A program made the translations under genes and the position numbers. A model generated the notes under the pieces. The model ran no database searches. It was not told the DNA's origin and saw only the letters and a program-made list of their open reading frames with translations. A stretch of DNA of 64,000 nucleotides, taken from positions 3,534,001-3,598,000 of the forward strand of contig JAEILZ010000003.1 of assembly GCA_018873225.1 (NCBI GenBank), in the 5' to 3' direction. The DNA comes from [Phialemoniopsis] sp. UDSM-2020. Taxonomy: Eukaryota > Ascomycota > Sordariomycetes > Thyridiales > Thyridiaceae. Shown in pieces: positions 1 to 9,516 of the stretch (position 1 is its first letter; each line of letters begins with the position of its first letter).

Positions 1-3000
1 CTGTGGGCTTTTGTACAGAGCTCGACATCCTATCACGAAACTGGAAGCGCTTCTGTGGCAGTGAAGGTGTGGGCTCGACAGGCTGTGGAGACGGGTCCGC
101 AGACTTGTCGGCTCTCTGTGGCACCGATGGGAAAGCCGGCTGTTGCATGGTCGGAGGCTGCATCTTAGGCAACATGGCGGGCGAAGAGAAGAAGGAGGAA
201 AGGTCCACTTTGTTTGGCTTCGGAGCATTGTCCTGAACTGCGGCTTGCGTCTCTTTGCCACTCTGGGCAGACAGCATTGAATATTCTTCAACCCTCGAAG
301 GTTCCTCGTTTGCGGCAGCTGTGGCGCTTTGGGCGACCTCGTCGCTGTATTGGAATCGCCTACTGTTTTGTCTCCACGGACTCGGCAATTTGCTCCGTCG
401 GGGAGGGTTGATAACAGCATCCCGCGACTCTATGACCTTGGGAGCAGCGGGCGTAGGCCTTTGCGCCTCAACCGCCCAGATGTCGAAGTCGTCCTCATCC
501 CCTCGGGAGGATGGGGCAGCAGGTGACGAATGCTCCATTTCGACGTCTTCCTCTTGAGCCAAGTGGACATCCATTGATCCCTTGGTTGCAAATCGGCTTG
601 AGATGGAATCCGCTTTGCCGTCGTTCATGCTCAGATTTCGAGGCAGACTCATATTTACTTCCCATTCCATTTCATCTTCCATAGGAGGCTGTGCCTTCGT
701 AGAGCTGAATGTGTCATGTGTCGCAAAGACTGGCTGTTTCAAAGGAGAATCCGAGAATCCAGCCTCGAGCTCTTCGACAGACCCTGCCGGACTCTTCTCA
801 GACTCCGCATCAGCAGGTGCCTCTGTGGGAGCGGTGTTGACCATGCGAGGCGAGAAGACCTGGGCGCCCTGAACGACAAAATTCTTAAGTTGACTCAAGG
901 GAGCAAAAGCCTTGGACCATGATCGCTCGGACTGGGGAGCAGGGGACGGCTGCGGAGGCGTGGGAGTGGCAACGACCACCCGAGGAGTCGAGACGGGCGC
1001 ACTCTGCTCTCTCTGCATCGGTGCCGGGGATGGCGTGGGTCTACCAACTGAGCTTCTGAAGGGGCTCCCAAGTAGACTCTCGCGATCTTTGGGTGATGGC
1101 GGATCCGAGGTAACGCTCTGTAGCGCTCGTCCGGCACGCACGATTGGTGACAATGCCGGCCGTGAGCTACTTGATGGGAGGGAAGGGGTATCTGCCCTGT
1201 TGTCGGCTCCAAACATCGGTGGAGGAGGTAGATGCGGAGACGATGCGAGCCTTGGTGGCGTAACGGAGGAATGCTGCCTTGAATAGTGGGCAGAACTCCA
1301 GCCGCTCAACTGCTCAGGTGCGGCAGGTGCCGGCGGGGAGGATCTCACTGGCGACATCTCTGTCAGACCAGCTTGACTCATTTTCTCCTGATGCACACTA
1401 TGAATACTCTCGAGAGGAGATGGAGTCTCATCTGGAGTCAACAATCTGTTCGACTCTGACTCCGGCTGGTTCACAGAGCTAGCTGTAGAACCGCGACGTG
1501 ATGTAGAGCGTGAAGGGCTTTCTTGTTGTGGGACCTCCTGCTCTTCCACTTCGTCTCCGGGCAACATGGCAATATCGTCGTCGTCGTCATAGTGATCCGG
1601 CTCGGGCAATGGGTCGTTGTCATATTCCACATCCTCGTCTTCTTCCAGATCCTGTTCAAGATGGTAAGAAGCTGCCGGCCGTCGAGGTGTTGCAGCTTCA
1701 AGGACGGCTTCTGGAATTTCCGAGAAAGAGTCATCGTACACACTAGGTTCCTCAATAACGTGCTTTGAACTGTTAGCTCGGGGAGTGCGCTCAGGCGAGT
1801 CAACTGGCAAAGACTGCTGTGGACTGGATGGCGCATCGCTCTTTTGCAGCGTCTTGAGAGCCACCTGCCGACTGAGGGGCTGTGCGCGGTTCCTCCGCGG
1901 ACTCCGAACCCATGTCTGCGGCGAAGATGGCTGGGAGAAGAGGGGGCCATCGCTTTTGTGTGAGACAGCATCGGTCTGGGGAGAGCCTTTTGGTGGAGAT
2001 GATGTGGCTGGTGCCTCTTGGTCGGTTGAAGGCAAGGCAAAGCCTCCCTCATTTTGGCTTTGATCGTGTCGCAATGACTCGAGTGTCCTGCTAACGATAA
2101 GGCTTGTCATCTCGCCCATCTCCGGCAGGGCAGCTTCGTGCATGCTGGAGTTGGCCTGGAATGACTGCATGGTATCGAAAGAAATCATGCTAAAGTCCTC
2201 GCCATTGACGATGGTGTCCTGACCACCAACACTGGGGGCAGCACCTTCACTGATCACCGACTCGGCCTCACTATAATGGTCCATGCCCACTGGTACCTCT
2301 AGTACTTCGTCAATGTCTGACCGTGCATGGCCCGGCGACGTTGATCGTGTTTGTGAGCGCGTTCGAGACCGCCCAAAGGACGCAGACGTGTCAGCCTGTA
2401 CTCGCTTTGACCACTGCCGTCGAACAGGAGGCTCAGGCACGTCAATGAGCCACATATCATCTTCATCTTCTGCTGCACCATCCGCATTGAGGTTGTCCTC
2501 AATCGGCGGTGGTAATGAGACATCATCGCCCCCTACGCTAGCAGGTGCGTCATCGCCAATTGCACTGGCCGGAGCACTGGCCGGAGCATCGTCGACGGAC
2601 GAGACTGAGGGGTCGCTAACAATAATAGTCGTCTCTGTAGCATCGTAGTCCTCCTCGGCAATGGCCTCGGCTTCTTCTGGTGCGAGCGCTTTGCGCGGAC
2701 GGCCGCGCTTCCTGGGCTGTGAGTCGGGCGCAGACTTTGTATCTTTGGCCTTTGCAGGTGTTGCCGTCTTCTTCTTGGGTGTTTTTCTTGCCCGAGAAGC
2801 CTTTGGCGTAGCCTGATCGCTAGCCAGACTAATCTCGGATGCGGTGTCTTCGGATGCCAGTCTCGCCCTACGCGTTGGTCTTGGTGTGCCCTTGAGGGGG
2901 GTTCCTGCTCGCTTTCGCGTACCGGGCGTCGGTGTACCTGATCTTCGTGGCCGTCCACGTTTCCGCGGTGTTGCTGCGCCGCTGGCCGGCTCGGCTTCGT

Positions 3001-3334
3001 CGTCCGTCAGTCCCTTGAGGGGAACCGAGGTCGTGGTTGTCATTTCTCTCCTGCGCATGACTGATCGTGGTGTTGGCGAAGCAAATAGTCGACGGTTGAC
3101 GCCGTTTTCCTTGTCGGAGCCGTCAGCTTCGACGGTGACGCGGATCTTCTGCGGGGAGCGCTCGTCGCCGACGTCTAGTTCAAACGTGCGCTTGCGGGGT
3201 GATTGCGACAGCGACGCGAAGCGTTCTGTGCGCTGGCTTCGTGTTATGCGCCTGGTGAAGGGCGCTGTCGAGCTCGGAACTGATGCTATCAGCGGATCCG
3301 GGGAGGACAGCAGGTCCATATCGGCGGACGACAT
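1..3334 (-). CDS. AT-hook nuclear protein, N-terminal part, 3' end beyond window
   Basis: An uninterrupted frame runs from an ATG at 3334 to the left edge (1,111 codons) without a stop, so the C-terminus is missing. Two basic AT-hooks with a GRP core lie near residues 124-131 (RKRGRPRR) and 208-215 (PRKRGRPRK region); AT-hooks bind the minor groove of AT-rich DNA. The rest is low-complexity: rich in Ser, Pro, Ala and acidic residues, with many SP/TP sites that suggest phosphorylation, and a Lys-rich stretch (KTPKKKT) near residue 185. No enzymatic domain is visible. Ascomycete relatives are usually annotated only as AT-hook or 'AT DNA binding' proteins. A nuclear, chromatin-linked role is inferred from the hooks. 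An intron in the unseen part, or a short one read through here, cannot be excluded. Confidence 0.75.
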   Translation of the reverse strand, partial: MSSADMDLLSSPDPLIASVPSSTAPFTRRITRSQRTERFASLSQSPRKRTFELDVGDERSPQKIRVTVEADGSDKENGVNRRLFASPTPRSVMRRREMTTTTSVPLKGLTDDEAEPASGAATPRKRGRPRRSGTPTPGTRKRAGTPLKGTPRPTRRARLASEDTASEISLASDQATPKASRARKTPKKKTATPAKAKDTKSAPDSQPRKRGRPRKALAPEEAEAIAEEDYDATETTIIVSDPSVSSVDDAPASAPASAIGDDAPASVGGDDVSLPPPIEDNLNADGAAEDEDDMWLIDVPEPPVRRQWSKRVQADTSASFGRSRTRSQTRSTSPGHARSDIDEVLEVPVGMDHYSEAESVISEGAAPSVGGQDTIVNGEDFSMISFDTMQSFQANSSMHEAALPEMGEMTSLIVSRTLESLRHDQSQNEGGFALPSTDQEAPATSSPPKGSPQTDAVSHKSDGPLFSQPSSPQTWVRSPRRNRAQPLSRQVALKTLQKSDAPSSPQQSLPVDSPERTPRANSSKHVIEEPSVYDDSFSEIPEAVLEAATPRRPAASYHLEQDLEEDEDVEYDNDPLPEPDHYDDDDDIAMLPGDEVEEQEVPQQESPSRSTSRRGSTASSVNQPESESNRLLTPDETPSPLESIHSVHQEKMSQAGLTEMSPVRSSPPAPAAPEQLSGWSSAHYSRQHSSVTPPRLASSPHLPPPPMFGADNRADTPSLPSSSSRPALSPIVRAGRALQSVTSDPPSPKDRESLLGSPFRSSVGRPTPSPAPMQREQSAPVSTPRVVVATPTPPQPSPAPQSERSWSKAFAPLSQLKNFVVQGAQVFSPRMVNTAPTEAPADAESEKSPAGSVEELEAGFSDSPLKQPVFATHDTFSSTKAQPPMEDEMEWEVNMSLPRNLSMNDGKADSISSRFATKGSMDVHLAQEEDVEMEHSSPAAPSSRGDEDDFDIWAVEAQRPTPAAPKVIESRDAVINPPRRSKLPSPWRQNSRRFQYSDEVAQSATAAANEEPSRVEEYSMLSAQSGKETQAAVQDNAPKPNKVDLSSFFSSPAMLPKMQPPTMQQPAFPSVPQRADKSADPSPQPVEPTPSLPQKRFQFRDRMSSSVQKPT

Positions 3335-4434
3335 GATGGCGGCCTTAATGGGGTGTCATCCAGTGTTATGGAGCACGATTGCGACGGTGTTGTTTCGCAA
3401 ATTGCCAAAATATGTCAATCTCGGATCTGTCGTAGAGAATTAGACGTGAGACATGTGGACATTGCCCTCAAGTGTTTGTTTACTATTTGCCGAATTGGGA
3501 AAGGCGCTCCCGCCGCTTTTTGCTGGGTCTGGTCGACTGGAGCAGGACCCCACCTGCCGGATTATCCAAGTCGCCGTTACTGAATCCGGTGGGTCAAAAT
3601 GCCTGGGCAAGAGCACAGGCATAACGATTCCCCTCCCTTGCAATTATGCTACGCAGTCTGATGTCATCCACCTCTTGATTAGTCAAAAACCTGGGGAAGA
3701 AGCAGCACGGAGAAGAGACAACCATCCACAAAATTGCATAGGCTGGACTGGAGCACCACATCCGGCATACAGATTGCGTTATTCTGCGCCTCTGGATTTG
3801 TTAGTGGCAAGTGTGATCTTGCGCGCCCTTCAATCAAGATCCCAGCCCATCGCGCCCGGCTGGTGCACCCCGCTCTTGTAAATCTACATCCCGACATTCA
3901 CCGTGATGACTTACACCCCTACTTTCTCGGCGACGCCAGGGCGGGCTGACTAAATCGAAACATTCTGATTCACACCATACTTTCTAAACCCTTCCTGATG
4001 CAGTAGGTTCTGCCGTAGGCCTGATTGCGTGCTCGGCCATCTTCGCATGATGTAAACGTCTGCGTCCTTGTAAGAAGGACTCTTTTTACTAATCTCATGT
4101 CTTGCACTTGACATCTCGTATTGTGTTGAGGATGTTTGACTCTTAATTGCCCAAGGAGTATATAAGCCTGCTCTCGCCCATTGGTATTATCAAAAGTCGA
4201 TCAAACAAGACAGACAGACAATACAATCTCAGTTGCGACTTATACCGACATCCTCTTACACCGGTCATAACTGGATATCATATTCCGTTGTAACACATCT
4301 ATCAAATACCAACCGCCCTCACCCGACAGACCACCACGGCGCTCTCCATCCGTCCACTGAAAACCATCATCTCGGGCCTCGCCAAACCAAGCACTCTGCT
4401 CCCAGTCTATAGCCGCGCCGCCCACCCAGCAGCG
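3335..4434. other. Divergent intergenic promoter region
   Basis: This 1.1 kb separates the divergent AT-hook and GA4-desaturase-like genes. I see no coding signal or RNA gene in it. Its right end holds a TATA box and the probable leader of the right-hand gene. Confidence 0.7.
4158..4166 (+). promoter_or_regulatory. TATA box of the GA4-desaturase-like gene
   Basis: GTATATAAG lies about 270 bp before the ATG at 4435. A strong TATA box is uncommon among the housekeeping genes here and fits an inducible gene. The implied leader is about 240 nt, or shorter if it is spliced. Confidence 0.5.
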
Positions 4435-5292
4435 ATGGCGATCCACCCGGACCCCGTCCCCCGCGGCCCCGTCCGCGCCCAGCTCAACTACTACACGCCC
4501 CCGGCCGACGGCTCCCGCCCGCACAACTACACCGACCCCGCCGAGGGCCAGCGCCAGCGCAACTTCGACCAGGCGCCCCAGGAGGTCGAGATCTCCGACA
4601 TCCGCGGCCGCGAGGCCGACTTTGAGCGCAGCCTCGACCGCCACGCCTTCCAGGTCGTCCGCGGCGTCCCCGCATCGGCCGAGAAGTCCTTCACGGACGA
4701 CGACTCGATCCGCGCCAACTACTACCCGGAGGTCGAGCGCTTGCTCCTCGACAACATCCCGGGGGCCAACAGGGTGCACTTCTTCGACCACACGATCCGC
4801 CGGACCGACCCAAAGGCCCACCGCGCCCCCGTCAACTACGTCCACATCGACCAGACGGCCAAGTCGGTCGAGCAGCGCGTGCGGCGGCACATGGGCGCCG
4901 ACGCCGACGCCCTGCTGCAGGGCCGGTACCGCATCGTCAATGTCTGGCGCCCGCTCAACAAGGGCCCCGTCGAGACCTTCCCCCTGGCTTTCGCCTCGTC
5001 GTCGTCGCTCGAGGACGCCGACGTGATCCCCGTCGAGCACCGGTACCCCAACGGGTACACCGGCGAGACGGCGTCGATCCGGTACAACCCCGGCCAAAAG
5101 TGGTACTACCTGAGTGGCATGACGGGCGACGAGCGTATACTGCTCGAGTGCTTCGACAGCGAGTCCCTCAAGGCCGGCTCCAGCGTCCAGGGCGGCAGGG
5201 TGCCGCACACGGCCTTTGTAGACCCCAGGTCGCGGCCTGATGCTGAGGGCCGTGAGAGCATCGAGGTCCGGGCGCTGGTCTTTGGTCCTTGA
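4435..5292 (+). CDS. GA4-desaturase / AsaB / CmcJ-like oxidoreductase
   Basis: A single-exon gene of 285 aa. It belongs to the fungal family annotated variously as GA4 desaturase family, AsaB-like hydroxylase/desaturase or CmcJ/NvfI-like, on the basis of the N-terminal VRAQLNYYTP motif, the central PVNYVHIDQTAKSV segment (a candidate His-Asp metal-binding pair) and the VNVWRPLNKGPVETFPLA motif with the WRP-x-PLA pattern typical of the group. Members are oxidoreductases, some in secondary-metabolite clusters; the substrate cannot be read from sequence. No cluster partners are nearby: the neighbours are an AT-hook protein and a deacetylase subunit. Third codon positions are strongly GC-rich compared with adjacent genes. 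The protein is soluble, with no signal peptide or membrane segment. Confidence 0.8.
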   Translation: MAIHPDPVPRGPVRAQLNYYTPPADGSRPHNYTDPAEGQRQRNFDQAPQEVEISDIRGREADFERSLDRHAFQVVRGVPASAEKSFTDDDSIRANYYPEVERLLLDNIPGANRVHFFDHTIRRTDPKAHRAPVNYVHIDQTAKSVEQRVRRHMGADADALLQGRYRIVNVWRPLNKGPVETFPLAFASSSSLEDADVIPVEHRYPNGYTGETASIRYNPGQKWYYLSGMTGDERILLECFDSESLKAGSSVQGGRVPHTAFVDPRSRPDAEGRESIEVRALVFGP

Positions 5293-5728
5293 ACGTGCAA
5301 TTCCTTTTAGTTCTGTTTATCGGGCGTTTGGGGCACACGGATTTGAGGTTTCAATGTTAATGACCAAGAATTTGTATAGCGAGAATCTAGCTGCTATTTA
5401 ATGAGTAAAGAAACACGCTGTCCATGAACACGGAAGATGTGAAGATGTCTGGGTATAATAAATAGGATGCAACCAATGACAGCAACCGATATGCCGCCCT
5501 TTTTGCCTGCGTACAAAAGGTTCCCTCCCAATGTATACTACGCCTGTACGCCCAACCAAAAGTGACCAGTGTATCTGGACAACATGGCCGCCATGATATG
5601 GACCAGCTATATGTCGTGATATCTCCCACGCCTACACGAGGCGAACATGCCAAACAAGACGCTGCAAAGCCAGCCGTGGCATTGTAAATCTGATGCCCTC
5701 CTCCAAAAGCAGATGTGTTTCGATCAGC
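5293..5728. other. Convergent 3' intergenic region
   Basis: About 435 bp between the 3' ends of two convergent genes. It should hold both 3' UTRs. I see no gene or strong repeat. Confidence 0.6.
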
Positions 5729-7443
5729 TCAATTGCGCTTTCGCTGCGCTCGAGTGCTGCTTCCTTGGCGGCTCATAGCTACGCCACCTTGACTGCTCTG
5801 CCGGCTCATCGGGCTCGCAGTGATGGGAGGGATTGCAGATGGGGCGCCGATTACTGGTAGCGAGCTGTTGCCGCTCGGTGTGGCTGGGTCGTTGGTCGGG
5901 ATCTTGAGGGCTTTGCGAAGCTCATCTGGGTCCTTACGCTCGTGCTGTAGGTAGGCGGCGTATTTGGCGTCATTTGCAGTGAATGCCATAGCCTCGAGGA
6001 TCTTGCGACTGCCATTCTCAGTGTCGAGGTTGGAGCCCGTACCGTGAAGGGTCTCGTATTGTCGAAGGATGTTCATGACACGGAGATCAGAGCTGATCTC
6101 ATCGGCAGGCAAGGAATTGGGAGTGTTGGCCTCGGCTTTTGAGTGCGGTTTGGCATAGTTGGAAAGGAAAGTAGGGGGCATCTTGGGCTCGGCTGCGATC
6201 ATCTTCTCGAGGTTGCCGGGCATCTCAAAGTTGGCAAGTGCTTCGATACCGAGCAGCTTGTCATCGACAAAGTTCTGATTGTGGACGCCGCGAGTGCTGC
6301 GGGTGGCATGTGATGGAGCACGCTCCATGGCTGCTGAAGTAGCGAGGTCGTCGTTATCGTCGCGATCTCCCGACTCGGTATCGGAAGGCGTAGAGGCCCC
6401 ATTGTCGACTCCGTTTAACGGTCCCCTATGCGTTAACAGATATTTATGGGCGGCCAGAGAAGCGGCGTTGTAAGTCATCGCCAGCTCCTTGTCGGTGAAC
6501 AGCTTGTCTACACTATAGACAGGACCCGTGACCTTGCGGTAGGCAAGCCTGTCGCCTTGCCACAGCGGCGTTGTGCCGTTGGTGTCAAGCCTCTTTTGAG
6601 GTGCTGGCGAGCCGTCGTCGTCTGCGCCATTCCTCTTGCGTTTCCGGCTATCACCGTAGCCTGAAAGGTCTTCGGCATTGTGGCGCAACCGAGTTGCTCG
6701 CTTGCTATGGGTACCCCCCGGGCTGGACGGGTTGGTAATGGAGAATTGGTTGGGATGAAGGAGCAACGCAGTCGTGTCGGATATCTCGAGGGCTTCCTTC
6801 TCCTTACTGAGACGCAGCTTCTTGGCCGTGATCGAGTTGATGAGGCGGTCGCGGAGGGTGCGAGACAGCGATTTGTGCTCTCGTCGGGCTGTGTCGCTCT
6901 TGTATTTGTGCAGCCATTTGTACTCGTTGGCTTTGGTGGTGTACTCGTCCTGAAGAAAGTCACAGGTTAGTCTGGGTGATCTCGCTGGGGAACCCTGTAG
7001 AGAGTTGAACATACCTTCTGCTTGGTCAATTCAGCGTCACGCTGCTCGACCAGATCCTCAATCTCGGCTAGCCAGTCATTGAAGCTGGGACCAGCCATCT
7101 CAAGAAGGGTTGGACCCGGCGCTCGGCCCTGTTGGTCGGCCTCGCTGTTAAGGCTTTGCGACTGCTGGCGCTCGGCCTCGATAGCATCGAGAGGGCGCTC
7201 AAGGTAGGGGTCGATGCGCATGACCAGGTTGGTGTCGATCTGGATTTTCTGCAGCTGCTCGCGATAGGTGACATCTCGGTCTCTGTTGAACTTCTCGGAC
7301 AGCGCTGCCAGGCGGTCGTTGATCATCTGGCGCTTCTTGTCGCGCTTAGACTGTGGTGGAGGAGGGGAGCCATTCGTGTGACGATCAGCTCGAGAGCTGC
7401 CGCCGCCCTCCAGCGGAGGGACTTGAGAGTCGGCCGCTGCCAT
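5729..7443 (-). CDS. Sds3/Dep1-like subunit of the Rpd3L histone deacetylase complex
   Basis: Two exons, complement(join(5729..6949,7015..7443)), give 549 aa. The 65-bp intron has GTATGT, a CTAAC branch and CAG. The reading frame continues 8 codons upstream to a GTG, but the first ATG is at 7443. The N-terminal 60-210 region is helical and charged (SKRDKKRQMINDRLAALSEK, then a coiled coil around LAEIEDLVEQRDAELTKQK), as in the Sds3-like domain that ties Sds3/Dep1 to Sin3-Rpd3. A central LLLHPNQFSITNPSSPGG motif and the LFTDKELAMTYNAA segment are, from memory, conserved among filamentous-fungal proteins annotated as Sds3-like/Dep1. The C-terminus is Ser/Arg-rich and ends RAQRKRN. The expected role is transcriptional repression in the nucleus. 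The family call is moderate; Sds3 versus Dep1 is not resolved. Confidence 0.65.
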
Positions 7444-8426
7444 TTGGTGGGACGTGGATTTAGACACGAATCGTGTAGATGCGGGATTGAAAGAGTCAGG
7501 GAAGTAATAATTCGGATATGAAGCTCGTGGGAGGGTTGTCGGTAAAGGATGTTGCTTGGGAAAAGTTGATTGAAGGCGGGATTACTCCAAATCTAGCCAG
7601 GCAAAGAAGAGACAGGCCTTTACATTGGGGAGAGAAGGTTCGAGTTGCGAGAGGGAGGAAGTTTGGACAAATGAAGCAGAATACTGTAAGTCGAGATGTG
7701 TGCGAAGGCCACAGTGGACATTGAGGATCTCGCTTGTATTGTTGAAAGTGGTAGAATAGAGGAGGGTGAGGAGAAAGGTCAACTCGTGCGTGGCTATTGT
7801 CGGAGAGTCTGGTGAGCAGAGCCAGCCTATTGTTCGGGGCGCCCAGCGCAGAGCACAGGTACATTCGGCCCTCAGCTTGTGCCCACAGTCACCGCCCTTG
7901 GGTCATAATAACCCTGTCCCCAGCCATAGGTGTCATGCAAGCTTCCCATTGGTCAGAGCGGCGAAAAGCCGCCAGCGATAGCGGAGATCGGCTGATGATT
8001 TGGCCGAGGGACCACTGTCTGATGTGGTTCGTCAGAAGTCACCAGCCAATCAAAATTGAGTATCTGGCCAGGGGTGAATTTGGTGTACAAGTGACGAGCA
8101 ACGACTGATTCGACTGCGCATGGCCCGTCGTGGGACATTCACATCGAGGCCGAAACCAGATATCGGTATCGCACCTGAAGAATCCTTGCACTTTGGCAAT
8201 GCACGTGTGGTGATACCTCACTTTGTGCCCTACCCCCCCAAAAGGCACGACAAAGCAATCGTCTCATTGCTAAACCCCACGTAACACTACTTTACCTACC
8301 TCGCGCATGCACACACGTCACATGCTCCCATAAAGGCCGATTCGAAATTCTGACGTTGCCAACCCCTCGATGGAACAGTGCAGGACCCGGATATTCCCAG
8401 CTCAACACCAGATTCCCAGTACATAA
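7444..8426. other. Divergent promoter, deacetylase subunit / LSM1
   Basis: About 980 bp between divergent starts. No gene is supported. It contains a CACGTG hexamer near 8203 and ordinary mixed-composition sequence. Confidence 0.6.
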
Positions 8427-9164
8427 ATGGAGAATCTGTCAATCTCAGACTCTCCCCAGCCGGGGCCGCCTCGGAGCGGCGGTCCCCAGGGCGCCCCGGG
8501 GCCCATGCTCGGCGGCCCTCCCCCGCAGCAGCCCCAGCTCCCCGCGCAGATGTTCACGACAGCTGCGCAGCTCCTCGACCTTACGGACAGTCAGTAGACC
8601 CTGCTCATACAAGCGACACGCTTTTACGGTTTCTATGCCGTCACGATGGCAGGAAGAGCCAGGCTGACGTTGTGACCCCGTGACAGAGAAACTCATGATC
8701 GTGCTCCGCGACGGAAAGAAGATGACCGGCGTCCTCCGCAGCTGGGACCAATTCGGTAGGATATCTCGTGGCGCATGGCGCATTTCTCTCCAGGAAGCAC
8801 GTGGTTGACCCAGAGCTTGTCAAATATAGCAAACCTCGTACTGCAGTCGGCCGTCGAGCGCAAATTTGTCCCGCCAGAACTGGCCCCCGGCACCGCCGCG
8901 CCCGGAGCTGAGAAGCGCGGCCTGTTCGCCGACTTCCCTCTCGGCACCTACATTGTGCGTGGTGAGAACGTCTTGCTGCTAGGTGAGATCGACCTGGACA
9001 AGGACGATGAAGACCCCGTTGGCTACGACAAGGCCGAATACGACCTTGTCAAGTCGATATTGGAGACCAAGGCTGCCGCGGACAAGTCCAAGGAGAAGCA
9101 CAAGATTAAGAAGCTGGCTAGCATAGGCTTCGAGGGGGAGAACATGGGCGAGATTCTGCTGTGA
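8427..9164 (+). CDS. LSM1: Lsm1, cytoplasmic Lsm1-7 ring subunit
   Basis: Three exons, join(8427..8589,8687..8755,8830..9164), give 188 aa. The introns are 97 and 74 bp; phases join LDLTD-KKLMIVLRDGKKM and SWDQF-ANLVLQSAVER. Sm motif 1 (LMIVLRDGKKMTGVLRSWDQFANLVL) and Sm motif 2 (IVRGENVLLLGEID) are clear, and the C-terminal helix extension typical of Lsm1 follows. Lsm1-7 binds oligoadenylated mRNA 3' ends with Pat1 and promotes decapping in P-bodies. The start at 8427 gives a 41-residue Pro/Gly/Gln-rich leader before MFTTAAQLLDLTD; the inner Met at 42 is an alternative start. Exon 1 is much more GC-rich than its surroundings. Confidence 0.93.
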
Positions 9165-9516
9165 TCACGAACGACCTCTGTATTTGTAGGGAGTGAGTGG
9201 TTGCAAGCCAAAGGAAGGGGCAACGATACATCGAAAACCTCCCGTGTCGATGTCGAACATTCAGGTCTTGAAAGCCTATCAAGCTTTCATAGACTTTGGA
9301 TTGGTGGGCCCGGCAGCAGAATATTGTGAAATGCAACCGGGCCAGAAAGGACGGACGATGTGGTCGCCCTGGACATCACCAATAGACAATACTCGACGAA
9401 GTATTGCTTTCACCGTTAGAGATAGAAAACCAGCCAAAAAGGTTCATGACAAGGGAGAAGTTCTCTGTTGTCTATGTATACGTTTATGCCCTGTTCATAG
9501 TGCCACAATGCGCTCT
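9165..9516. other. Convergent 3' intergenic region
   Basis: About 350 bp between the stops of LSM1 and the glycosidase. No feature seen beyond probable 3' UTRs. Confidence 0.6.

Noticed and set aside
4240..5208. 322-codon open frame opposite the GA4-desaturase-like gene
   Set aside because: Antisense shadow of high-GC3 coding sequence; it also runs through the leader and shows no protein family.
7444..7467. Upstream in-frame extension of the Sds3/Dep1-like gene
   Set aside because: The codon at 7467 is GTG, not ATG; the first ATG is 7443.
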